NCBI RefSeq assembly: GCF_039531105.1
Contig: NZ_BAAAPK010000001.1
Span: 2,542,001-2,606,000, forward strand
From: Microbacterium lacus
Lineage (GTDB): Bacteria > Actinomycetota > Actinomycetes > Actinomycetales > Microbacteriaceae
Direction: 5' to 3'
DNA: 64,000 bases
The notes beneath the pieces are model-generated. The model was not told the DNA's origin. It did no database searches and saw only the letters and a program-made list of their open reading frames with translations. The position numbers and the translations under genes are program-made. This document shows, piece after piece, positions 24,607 through 32,785 of this stretch; the stretch's first letter is position 1, and each line of letters opens with the position of its first letter.

Positions 24607-24906
24607 TCAGTATTGGCTCAGGCGAGGGTCGAGGCCGCTCAGTTCATTCCGGATCTCTTCGATGGCTGCCGGCGTGAATCTTCGCACCTGCAAATGGAGA
24701 ATCGCGTCGGCCGCGATCTCGCTGACGCCGAAAGCTTCGATCACCGCTGACCGTGCTGCCGCGGCATCGCCGTCGACGCTGGCGCAGACCTGCAACAGCT
24801 CACCAGCGCGCTCGAGGACGAGGAGGTAAGCACGCAGGATCTCTCGACGTGCAAGCAGATTGTCGCGGTCTTCGTCCATGGCGCCACCGTAGCGAGCTTC
24901 GGTCAT
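24607..24906 (-). CDS. Small stand-alone gyrase/topoisomerase-IV subunit A-like fragment
   Basis: About 99 aa from the ATG at 24906, or 90 aa from the ATG at 24879. The sequence matches in style the coiled-coil and exit-gate part of GyrA/ParC: ARREILRAYLLVLERAGELL, an insert, then RSAVIEAFGVSEIAADAILH and LQVRRFTPAAIEEIRNEL. The catalytic Tyr domain is absent. Such fragments occur as separate genes in actinobacteria; whether they modulate gyrase is unknown. It is on the same strand as the flanking kinase-like and Nudix genes, but gaps of roughly 60-100 bases do not prove an operon. Confidence 0.6.
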   Translation of the reverse strand: MTEARYGGAMDEDRDNLLARREILRAYLLVLERAGELLQVCASVDGDAAAARSAVIEAFGVSEIAADAILHLQVRRFTPAAIEEIRNELSGLDPRLSQY

Positions 24907-24970
24907 CGTCAAGAGGCGTGGACAGCGCCTGCAGTCATGGGATTGGCGCTGTACTCGGTTTGCTGTCGGG

Positions 24971-25423
24971 TCATGATGAGCAGTCGTGGATGATGCGGTC
25001 GATCCAGTGATGTCGCGGGAGCGCGGAGATGGCCGCAGCGTCGAACCAGCCGACCTCGACAAGCTCATCGGCGTCCAGGGTGGTGTTGCCTGTCGGGAGC
25101 GAGCACTCGTAGGCGACGGTGACGTAGGCGACTCGGTCGCCGTTGGGGTAGACCGCTTCAAGGGACTGACCTCCGTAGGCTCCGACGATCTTGCCCACGG
25201 TCAGTGTGACCCCCAATTCCTCCCGGACCTCGCGGACCATTGCGTCGGCTGGCTCTTCGACAGGCTCAACGCTTCCGCCGACCAGGCTCCACAGTCCGGA
25301 GTCGCGGTGGCGTGCCAGCAGAAACGTCGAACCGTTCCTGATGACCGCGGTGACTGCCGGCAACAGCAGCAGGTTGCGACCGACCCGCGCGCGAAGCTCG
25401 GCAACGTACGGGGAGATCGACAT
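24971..25423 (-). CDS. Nudix hydrolase
   Basis: A 150-aa Nudix pyrophosphohydrolase. The full Nudix box is present, starting GGSVEPVEEPADAMVREVRE and continuing ELGV, which fits G-x5-E-x7-REVxEExG-V with the metal-binding glutamates. It is preceded by the usual LLARHRDSGLWSLVG strand-loop. The substrate is probably a nucleoside diphosphate derivative but cannot be specified. The start is the ATG at 25423. Confidence 0.9.
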   Translation of the reverse strand: MSISPYVAELRARVGRNLLLLPAVTAVIRNGSTFLLARHRDSGLWSLVGGSVEPVEEPADAMVREVREELGVTLTVGKIVGAYGGQSLEAVYPNGDRVAYVTVAYECSLPTGNTTLDADELVEVGWFDAAAISALPRHHWIDRIIHDCSS

Positions 25424-25589
25424 GCACTCGAACCTACCGAGCCCGTCCGAAAGGGGGTCGCTGAGCGGTCACTCATCGAGACGGTCGACGGACCTCGCGA
25501 GGTCAACCGGCAGAAGCCATGCTGCGCCCCCTCACCGCCCGCATGGCCAGCTCGAGCACCTGCACTTTCGCCGTGCCCTAATTGAAGCC

Positions 25590-28331
25590 CTATATCCCGA
25601 TTCCACTCCCCCGGGTCGGCGCCCCGACACTCGGCCGTCCCCAGACCCGCGCTTCTCGGTTCGGCGCCGCGCGCCGGACCTCCGCCTCCGCCGCGCGCGC
25701 AGCATCCTGCATCGTTAGTTCCGGCGTACCGCGCTGCATCGACTCGGCTACCCGCTCACGGGCAGCGGCATCCGAACCCGCGATAACGATCGCGATGTTG
25801 TCAAGCCGCCCGCGGGTGAGCCCGACGTACAGCCCCGCAGCATCAACGTCCGGCCCGACAACTGATGCGTCTGCGGTGTCACCCTGCACTCCGTGCACGG
25901 TCGATGCATAGGCAAGCTGTAGGTGCTCGCGCGCATAGTCGTGCGGAATGTGCCGCAGCTCACCACTGTCGCCGACTGACACGAGGGAGACGAAGTCGTC
26001 GTAGACGCCGCGCACGACCCACTGCGCGCGGTTCTCGACGCCGGTGACCCGATCGTTGCGACGGGTCTGCACCTCGTCGCCGACCAGGATGCGCTGTTTC
26101 CCCATCCCCCACGCGACGACGCCGGGGTCGAGCTGGCCCCGATCGACTCTGCGCTGTTGGATGGCATCGTTGATGGCATCCGCCTCGGCGTTGGTCCCCG
26201 ACACGAGCGTGACCCGCTTGCCGCGCGCGTGCCAGTAGAAGTACGCGTCGATCATCCGCTCGCGCGCCGCGTCATGGTGGTCGACCCGCTCGATGTGGCC
26301 GCGCTCAGCGAGCTCGCCGGCCACGGCCAGAGCGTGCTCGCTATCGCCCGCGTCGCGCAGGCGCAGTGTGAGCGCCGCGTACCTGGGATCGACGAACCGG
26401 TGCACGGTGTCGAGTTCGACGGACGCGTTGGCATGCCGGATGGCGGATGCCATCGCCCCAGCATGCCCGACCGGCAACGCCTGGTGTGTGTCGCCGACGA
26501 ATGCGAGCCCGACGCTGTGCTCGAGCGCAAGTTCGATGAGGACGTTCGCGGTCTCTAGATCGAGCATGCCGGCTTCATCGACGACAATGCGGTCGCGAGC
26601 GTGAAGAGCCCAGTGCGCAGGGCCGCCGTAGGTGCCACCCATCACGGGGTCGACATCGCCCAGGGCGAGGCGCGTCCACACCTTTCCCCCGGCTTCATCC
26701 GTGCTCCATCGGTAGCCATGATCGAGAAGCAGCGCATGGATGCTGGCCGCCGCAGCCCCGATCTCTTGAACCGCCACCGAAGCTGCCTTGCGCGTCGGGG
26801 CGACCACCACCGTTCGCCGCCTCTGCGCGGTGAGGGCCTGGACCGCTGCCCGCAGCATCGTTGTCTTTCCTGTGCCAGCCGGGCCGGTCACCGTCACGAG
26901 CCCGTCCGTTCCGGCGATGGCGCACGCGGCAACGTTCTGCGAAGCATCCAGAATCGCAACGTCCTCGTGCGATGCAAGGCGTCGCAGCTCGCCGGGCAAC
27001 AACGATCGCCCGGGCACGGCGAGTGCATCGAGCCGACCGCCGAGGCGCGTCTTGGCGCGCACGGTCTCGGTCGCCATGAATGCCTCTACGTGCGGTGGCG
27101 CACCTGGTGCAACCAGGCGCACGACAAACTTTGTTGCGCGCGCAGTGATCTCCGCGACAATGTCGTCGAGCTGATCGCGCGGCGCGACGATGCCCGTGCG
27201 AGAGAGCGCGCGCAATGCGCCGGCGCGGATGTCGAAGCGGCTGAAGCGCCCTCCGGATGACGTCGACCGTTCGTCCGCGTCGACGATCGTCACGGCAGCG
27301 AGGAGATCGAGATCGAGCTCGCTTAGTTCCATCGCAACGACCGCGACGGGTGATCGCACGCCGAGAAGTCTCGGGTCCACCGCCGCGATCTCGTCACGGA
27401 CGCGCGACTCCCACGACATCTCGTCGAGGTCAGCCGGCTTGTTCGGTCGCGCCACTGCCCACGCGCGCCGGTCGATCTGCTGCAGCACGTCAACGCTGGG
27501 TGCCGATCCCCCGTGCGCCGTCGACCACTCGGCGATCAGGCGTGCGCGGTTGGCCTCGATCTGCGCCGACCGACGCGAGAGAGGCCGGACGGCGCCCGCG
27601 AGTTCGGCGATTTCGCCGGAGTCGTCGATCGTGTACCCGTGGCGCGCAAGTGCGGCAATCCATGGGGGGTCTGTGCGTGCGGCGAGCTCGCCCTCGGCGG
27701 TGACGACGGTATGCAGCTTCATCGCGACGCGCGAGTCGAGGTTCGACCACTTGCCGTCCGCTCCAAGCACCTTGATGTTCAACCAGAGGTGGCGGTGAAT
27801 GTGTGGATCGAGCGCGCGGGAGCGACGATGATGCAGCTCGACGACCTCGATGCGGGTGATCTCTTCGCGGATGAGCCCGCCATGCCCGCGCCGCGCGTTG
27901 AGCTCGGTCTGCCAGGTGAGCAGGATGCGCTCACGCAGCCGGTCTTGCAGCGCTTCGAACTCCGCAGCGAGTTCCGGATGCAGCAGCGCCGCGATGCTGT
28001 AGGACTTCGGGTGATTGAGCGTCCCGTCGAGCAGCAGGTCGGCGTCGGGGCTCAGTCGCTGGTGGCCGCGCTCCTCCCCCGTAATGGGGTCATGCCCGGC
28101 GAGCCAGACGCGAAGGCCGCTGGCCGTGAGCCCGTCGGAGGTGATGACGCCGTTCTCGACGATGAAACGAGAGACGGTCGAATCGGATGCCGCGCCGTAG
28201 GCCTCGAGCGCCTCGACGCCGGTCGGGTGGTGCAGGTGGGCGTCGCAGGTTCCCTCAAATGCATACGCGATCGCCTGCCGGACGCCACGCGACTCGACGC
28301 CCCTCTTCCATCTCTCCAGGCCTCCGCGCAT
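25590..28331 (-). CDS. TrwC/MobF-type relaxase with TraI-like helicase
   Basis: A 913-aa conjugative relaxase. The N-terminal TrwC domain would nick the element's oriT. The HUH metal site appears as DPHIHRHLWLN (about 175-185), preceded by ELHHRR at 166-170. A likely nucleophile is Tyr23 (AIAYAFEG), but the usual N-terminal MxxxG..Y arrangement is shortened. The C-terminal SF1 helicase has Walker A VTGPAGTGKTTM (about 485), VDEAGMLD (about 587) and VGLTRGR (about 838), so it is complete. No coupling protein or type IV secretion genes are in the window. The island is therefore mobilisable at most on this evidence. The ATG at 28331 is used. Confidence 0.88.
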   Translation of the reverse strand: MRGGLERWKRGVESRGVRQAIAYAFEGTCDAHLHHPTGVEALEAYGAASDSTVSRFIVENGVITSDGLTASGLRVWLAGHDPITGEERGHQRLSPDADLLLDGTLNHPKSYSIAALLHPELAAEFEALQDRLRERILLTWQTELNARRGHGGLIREEITRIEVVELHHRRSRALDPHIHRHLWLNIKVLGADGKWSNLDSRVAMKLHTVVTAEGELAARTDPPWIAALARHGYTIDDSGEIAELAGAVRPLSRRSAQIEANRARLIAEWSTAHGGSAPSVDVLQQIDRRAWAVARPNKPADLDEMSWESRVRDEIAAVDPRLLGVRSPVAVVAMELSELDLDLLAAVTIVDADERSTSSGGRFSRFDIRAGALRALSRTGIVAPRDQLDDIVAEITARATKFVVRLVAPGAPPHVEAFMATETVRAKTRLGGRLDALAVPGRSLLPGELRRLASHEDVAILDASQNVAACAIAGTDGLVTVTGPAGTGKTTMLRAAVQALTAQRRRTVVVAPTRKAASVAVQEIGAAAASIHALLLDHGYRWSTDEAGGKVWTRLALGDVDPVMGGTYGGPAHWALHARDRIVVDEAGMLDLETANVLIELALEHSVGLAFVGDTHQALPVGHAGAMASAIRHANASVELDTVHRFVDPRYAALTLRLRDAGDSEHALAVAGELAERGHIERVDHHDAARERMIDAYFYWHARGKRVTLVSGTNAEADAINDAIQQRRVDRGQLDPGVVAWGMGKQRILVGDEVQTRRNDRVTGVENRAQWVVRGVYDDFVSLVSVGDSGELRHIPHDYAREHLQLAYASTVHGVQGDTADASVVGPDVDAAGLYVGLTRGRLDNIAIVIAGSDAAARERVAESMQRGTPELTMQDAARAAEAEVRRAAPNREARVWGRPSVGAPTRGSGIGI

Positions 28332-28566
28332 GGCGCCAGAGTAGGCCGGGTTTTTAACGTTATCCAGGGATTTTTACGCGTTGCGGGTCAATGCATCAAA
28401 GCGGTTTCAAAGGGTGTCGCCCACCGTTGGCGCCTGCGTGCATTGCACTCCGATCGCACTTTACGATCGCGACCTGAATGGGGTTGTGATGTCCTGCAAA
28501 TGAGGACCATCGACGAAGCTCATCACGGCAGGATTAGCAGTGCTCGATCAAAGCCGAGGAGTGGAC
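28332..28566. promoter_or_regulatory. AT-richer region upstream of the relaxase, possible oriT/promoter
   Basis: An intergenic stretch of 235 bases between the relaxase and a divergent gene. It is AT-richer close to the relaxase (GTTTTTAACGTTATCCAGGG). A short inverted pair AATGCA..TGCATT lies at about 28391-28447, and GATCGC occurs twice near 28450-28470. oriT sites usually lie here relative to MobF relaxases. No conserved nic sequence was recognised, so this is positional inference. Confidence 0.35.
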
Positions 28567-29442
28567 ATGGACTGGAAAGCGTGGCCGAAGGATTCTGGCG
28601 ACCATTCGCCGCTACACCAATCGTCAGGGGTCATGGGTGTCGAAGAGTTCAACGAAGCCCTCAAATCACGACTGGACGGTGACCCTACGGCGAGAACGGG
28701 ATGGGGATCCCTCACGGACCTGGTGGTTCAAGTCGGACAAACTAATTGCCGACTATCTCCGGACACAACGCTGGAGGGCGTGACCGCGTACCTCAGAGGC
28801 GTTGCGTCTGCTGGCGGGGTCTACTCACTTGTCCGGAGCACGGAGGACGTCGTCCGTCGTCTCGTCCCCGGCCGACGACCACAGCGCATCCGGGGGTTCT
28901 ACCTCTATGCGGAGTCCCCCATGGAAGAGCCACGCGTGGTCGCGCCGGTAACGCGGGCCATGGACCATTGGGAGATCGCGATGCTCGTCTTGGAGTCCGT
29001 GGCGGTGCTGCACCGCCGTGGACACCAGCGGTTACGGATCTACCCGAACATCGCAGGCAGTGGCATGGCATGGCGTACACGCGTGATCGATGTCGACACT
29101 GCCCGATTCGACGATTTCGGGGTTCAATGGCCCCGGGCGGAAGGCGCCGCCTATGCCTACACAACCGCAGCACGCTATGACGTGGGCGGAATGCTCGTCG
29201 ATGCTACGTGCACCACAGACGAGCTCGCAGACCACGTACTCCAGGCTTTTCCAGATCCCGCTCGCGTCGGCCGCGCGAGGGACTGGATGTATGCGGGCTG
29301 GTTCGGTGAAATGCTGGAATCAGCCCGCCAACATCGGAACCTTCCCGTCGGTGATGAACAGATTCGAGTTGGTGATCGCATGCATTGGACATTCCTCCCG
29401 GCCGCGGGAAACTCTGTAGAAGAGCCGCCACCGTTCAGGTAG
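28567..29442 (+). CDS. Hypothetical protein, about 291 aa
   Basis: Not recognised. Soluble, with no signal peptide or membrane helix. It has a Gly-Tyr-rich N-terminal half and a DHWEIAMLVLESVAVLHRRG helix, followed by IDVDTARFDDFGVQWP. The start is the ATG at 28567 with GAGGAG nearby upstream; the frame is open from 28540. It lies before another unknown gene on the same strand, 160 bases away. Both are convergent with the DISARM-related minus-strand operon. Confidence 0.65.
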   Translation: MDWKAWPKDSGDHSPLHQSSGVMGVEEFNEALKSRLDGDPTARTGWGSLTDLVVQVGQTNCRLSPDTTLEGVTAYLRGVASAGGVYSLVRSTEDVVRRLVPGRRPQRIRGFYLYAESPMEEPRVVAPVTRAMDHWEIAMLVLESVAVLHRRGHQRLRIYPNIAGSGMAWRTRVIDVDTARFDDFGVQWPRAEGAAYAYTTAARYDVGGMLVDATCTTDELADHVLQAFPDPARVGRARDWMYAGWFGEMLESARQHRNLPVGDEQIRVGDRMHWTFLPAAGNSVEEPPPFR

Positions 29443-29602
29443 TCGTCGCCTCGCCGGGACAGTGCAAGTCCGACCGGCGCGCACCTCGAGAAGCTGAACT
29501 GGCCAGATCCGGCGCGCTACGTCACGCACTTGTACGCTGATCGGGGGATCGTGCGAGGCGGTGGTCCGGCGACGTGGCGCTAGCCGCCGTTTGGAGGTGG
29601 GC

Positions 29603-30868
29603 ATGGAAGCCGATGACAACCACGGCGCCACGACAGAGTGGCCCGTCAGCTCGTTGACACCAGCAAGGAAGCGCGAACTCATCGCCCGCGCCGATGCAGT
29701 GCGTGGTCTGATGATGGACGTGGATCCCGGACCTTGGCAACCGGAACCGCGGATCGCCCGAATCGGTTCTCGCGAGCTCGCGAACCGCTTCGATCCAGAC
29801 GCTGAAACCGCACAGCACGTGGCGGCTCTCCTACTTGGACTCGGATGGTCAGATTCGAAGTGGCTTCATGGTGCGGGCGTACCCACCCAGCTCGTGATGC
29901 TGCTAGACCCGCTCGCGGTGGATTGGCTCTCGCGGGACTACACCACGGACCCGCTCGATGAGTGGGCGGCTCGGCTGGGGTTGGCCTTCCAGGCCGCGAC
30001 CGGCGCCGTCGACTACGACCTCAACTCCGATCTCGACGAGTGGTTCGCATGGGACAAAGCGCTGGCAATCTTGGCACGACGACCCTGGCTCCTGGTCACG
30101 TGGGTGAAGTTCCCCGACGAAAAGGGCGGACATCTCGCCGTCCACGACGGCGCGTTCGGCGCCGCGTTGCACTTCGATGATCCTGACGGGCCGACTCTCG
30201 GCGGCCAGTCGGTCAAACCCACGCCTCTCCACTGGGAAGACCTCGCCGCGCTGACTGACGCATCGACAAGCTCGGACGAGCCCTACGTCGAGTGGGACGA
30301 TTACTGGGGCGCTCCGACGACGGAACCGGCCGAGACGCACCGTCTGGCTGTTCTGACCGCGCTCCGCGCCGCCTTGAGTGGCGCTGGCCCGGAGGCCAAT
30401 GATGAGTATCGATGGAATGCGCGCCCCGCCGGATTGGCGTCGACGGACTGGTTCTCCGCATACGACTTGACAGAGGTCTTTCCGACCGCGCGGACTGCGA
30501 TTGACCTGTATGCGGACATGCTGGTTGGCGAGTATGAGAGTGCGCAACGGCTCGGTGGCGTTGCCTACTGGCACGAACCTCTGTGGGTCGTCCACCGTGG
30601 GAATCTGCCCGTTCTCCTTTTCGATGAGGCTGGTCAAGTTCATCTGCCGGCATCCGGATGGCTTGAACAAGCTGAGGACATGGCGATCCTCCACAATCCG
30701 ACCGGCGAGCCGATGGGACCTTGGTCCGCGGTCAGCTTCGATGTCGGCTGGTTGTTGGAGTCGGCCCAGCGCTGGGAAGAGCAGTGGATGGCGCCGGCTT
30801 CGGCAGTCGTAGGTGATCTACTTCGGGCTGGCGCCGGCTACGTCCGCGCCTATCTCGGCGACAGCTAG
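29603..30868 (+). CDS. Hypothetical protein, about 421 aa
   Basis: Not recognised. Acidic soluble protein, unusually rich in Trp and Asp (EWFAWDKALAILARRPWLLV, then TWVKFPDEKGG; VEWDDYWGAP). The start at 29603 follows GGAGGTGGGC and gives MEADDNHGAT; the longer frame from 29561 lacks a site. Its stop is 45 bases from the convergent end of the hydrolase gene. It may belong functionally with the preceding unknown gene; no evidence beyond proximity. Confidence 0.65.
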   Translation: MEADDNHGATTEWPVSSLTPARKRELIARADAVRGLMMDVDPGPWQPEPRIARIGSRELANRFDPDAETAQHVAALLLGLGWSDSKWLHGAGVPTQLVMLLDPLAVDWLSRDYTTDPLDEWAARLGLAFQAATGAVDYDLNSDLDEWFAWDKALAILARRPWLLVTWVKFPDEKGGHLAVHDGAFGAALHFDDPDGPTLGGQSVKPTPLHWEDLAALTDASTSSDEPYVEWDDYWGAPTTEPAETHRLAVLTALRAALSGAGPEANDEYRWNARPAGLASTDWFSAYDLTEVFPTARTAIDLYADMLVGEYESAQRLGGVAYWHEPLWVVHRGNLPVLLFDEAGQVHLPASGWLEQAEDMAILHNPTGEPMGPWSAVSFDVGWLLESAQRWEEQWMAPASAVVGDLLRAGAGYVRAYLGDS

Positions 30869-30913
30869 GGACGTTCGCCAAGGGCCATGATTGAGCCGTA
30901 GTTGACCCGAGAC

Positions 30914-32785
30914 TTATGGGCGATTCGGGACGACCCGCCGGTACCAGGGGTCGCGCGCCGACTCAGCTGGCGAAGCGTCTTCGTCGATCGGCCCCCCGGG
31001 CTCTAGGCCGAGAGCCTTCATGTGTGCGAGTGCGCGTTCGACCGTTGTGATCTTCTGTTTCAGTTCCTTGATCGACGGGGCGGTGTCGTCCGAGAACTCA
31101 TCGAAACGCTCGTGCTCACGCCGAAGTTCCATCTCCATCACGACGAGGTTCCTCCACACTGATGGGTCCGACTCCAGTCCCTGTCGCTTGCGAAGGATCT
31201 CGGCCGTCAGTTGTCGCAACACCACTGCTTCCATAGTCGCCGCACTCGTGCCAGGGCTCGCGAGACCGAAAGCGATACCGCCACCACCGGCCGTGACCAG
31301 GGTTCCCGCCGTAAGCAGACCACCGATCATGCCGCCCGGTCCGAAGGCGGCAAGAGCGCTGGTGATCGCCGCTGCGCCGGCCAATCCTGCGCCGGCGGCC
31401 AGCGCCAATCCCCCGGTCGCGACCACGACGGCTGCGGCACCGGCGCCGATGGCACCCCACTTGACCCAGTTCACCCCGCGACTCCCGCCGAGGGCCTCCT
31501 GAGCCGCTTTGGCGGCCGAGAAGAGGTCCGTTCCGAACACGCTGCCCAAACCCATCTCAGCCGCGAGTTCCTCAATCGCTTTCTGTCTGGTTTCCGGAGG
31601 CACGGTGATCTCGAACGGGAGGATGACGTTCTCGGAAGCGATCACCGTCAGCTGCACGACCGCTTCCTCTTTGGAGAGGTGGCGTGCCGGCAGCGGCTCA
31701 AGCGCCACTGCGCGCGGGTCGGAGAGGTCGAACGACAGCCGTGCTACCGCCGACGGTAGCGGACGCCCCGACTCTTCACGCTTTGCCTTGAGGACGTCGA
31801 TGAGCATCGCCTGGACGCTCCGAAGCGCACCCGTGTATCGATCCCGCTTGTCGCCTTCAAGTCTCATCTTGATGAGGTGGGCATAGCGCAGTGCTAGCAG
31901 CGCGAAGCTCTCTGCCGTATCGAGCGGGACCTCCACGCCGGTCTCTACCGGCGCCAGTTCCTTCGATCGAGAACCGAACAGTGCGAATCCGACGGCCTCC
32001 GCGACCACGTCGTGGCTGAAGTACTCGACGGCCTGATGAGGGGCGACCGGACCGAGCGCGCGGGTGCGAACCTGGAAGTCGATCATCCATGGGAATGCGG
32101 ACGAAACTCCTCGTCGCGCCGCGACCGGATCGTGCCAGTCCCAGAAGCTCACCCACCACGCCAGGTTCGTCGGCGGCTCCTGCAAGGTCTCGCGCAGCTT
32201 GTCCACCCCGAAACTCGCGCTCGCCAACGGGCTTCCGACGGTCACCATCCCCACCACTTCGACACCCGAAGGCAGCCGCCGCACGAGGTCGGCGGCGATG
32301 ACGGATCCGAGGCTGTGCCCGACCAGCACTATCCGTCCGTGATCGGGAAGCTTGCTCAGGATGCGGTTGAGCACTTGCGCCCGGATCTGCGGATCCTTGA
32401 GGTAGTTGCGTGCTTGTTCGAAGAACGGAACCGCGACGGCGAAGTCGACGAGGGCGTCGCCGCCGAGAAGCCCGGGGCCGCGGTCTTGGCTTCCGAGCCG
32501 GAACTCGATCGCTGCGATTCGACGCTCGAACTCCCTCCGGTTCTGTCTCGCTGCATCACCTGTTGGCGGCCTGCCGGTGAGGGGCGGAAGGGACTCAGGT
32601 TCGTCGGCCCTCTTCAGCGCGTGGGCGTATCGGGGCGCGATGACCTTCACCGACTCGAGCCCGGGGTATCCGATGCTCCTCAGCGATTCGGAGAGCCGCA
32701 CCTTCCAGTGCCCGTCCGGGTCGCCGGTTCCCACGCCGTGCAGGAACAACAGAATGGGCTTGTCACTCACGGCATCATCCTTCAT
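30914..32785 (-). CDS. Alpha/beta hydrolase with glycine-rich hydrophobic region
   Basis: A 623-aa protein. The N-terminal 250 residues are an alpha/beta-hydrolase (lipase/esterase-like) fold: oxyanion-type LLFLHGVGTGDPDG (12-25) and nucleophile elbow VGHSLGS with Ser158. Around 440-518 there is a strongly hydrophobic Gly/Ala-rich segment (AAVVVATGGLALAAGAGLAG, and GGMIGGLLTAGTLVTAGGGG) that could insert into a membrane. A charged helical tail follows (ELKQKITTVERALAHMKALG). It is the last gene of the minus-strand operon and overlaps drmB by 11 bases. This is the position where DISARM loci often carry drmC (phospholipase D). A membrane-acting effector is my inference; the substrate is unknown. 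Confidence 0.8.
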   Translation of the reverse strand: MKDDAVSDKPILLFLHGVGTGDPDGHWKVRLSESLRSIGYPGLESVKVIAPRYAHALKRADEPESLPPLTGRPPTGDAARQNRREFERRIAAIEFRLGSQDRGPGLLGGDALVDFAVAVPFFEQARNYLKDPQIRAQVLNRILSKLPDHGRIVLVGHSLGSVIAADLVRRLPSGVEVVGMVTVGSPLASASFGVDKLRETLQEPPTNLAWWVSFWDWHDPVAARRGVSSAFPWMIDFQVRTRALGPVAPHQAVEYFSHDVVAEAVGFALFGSRSKELAPVETGVEVPLDTAESFALLALRYAHLIKMRLEGDKRDRYTGALRSVQAMLIDVLKAKREESGRPLPSAVARLSFDLSDPRAVALEPLPARHLSKEEAVVQLTVIASENVILPFEITVPPETRQKAIEELAAEMGLGSVFGTDLFSAAKAAQEALGGSRGVNWVKWGAIGAGAAAVVVATGGLALAAGAGLAGAAAITSALAAFGPGGMIGGLLTAGTLVTAGGGGIAFGLASPGTSAATMEAVVLRQLTAEILRKRQGLESDPSVWRNLVVMEMELRREHERFDEFSDDTAPSIKELKQKITTVERALAHMKALGLEPGGPIDEDASPAESARDPWYRRVVPNRP

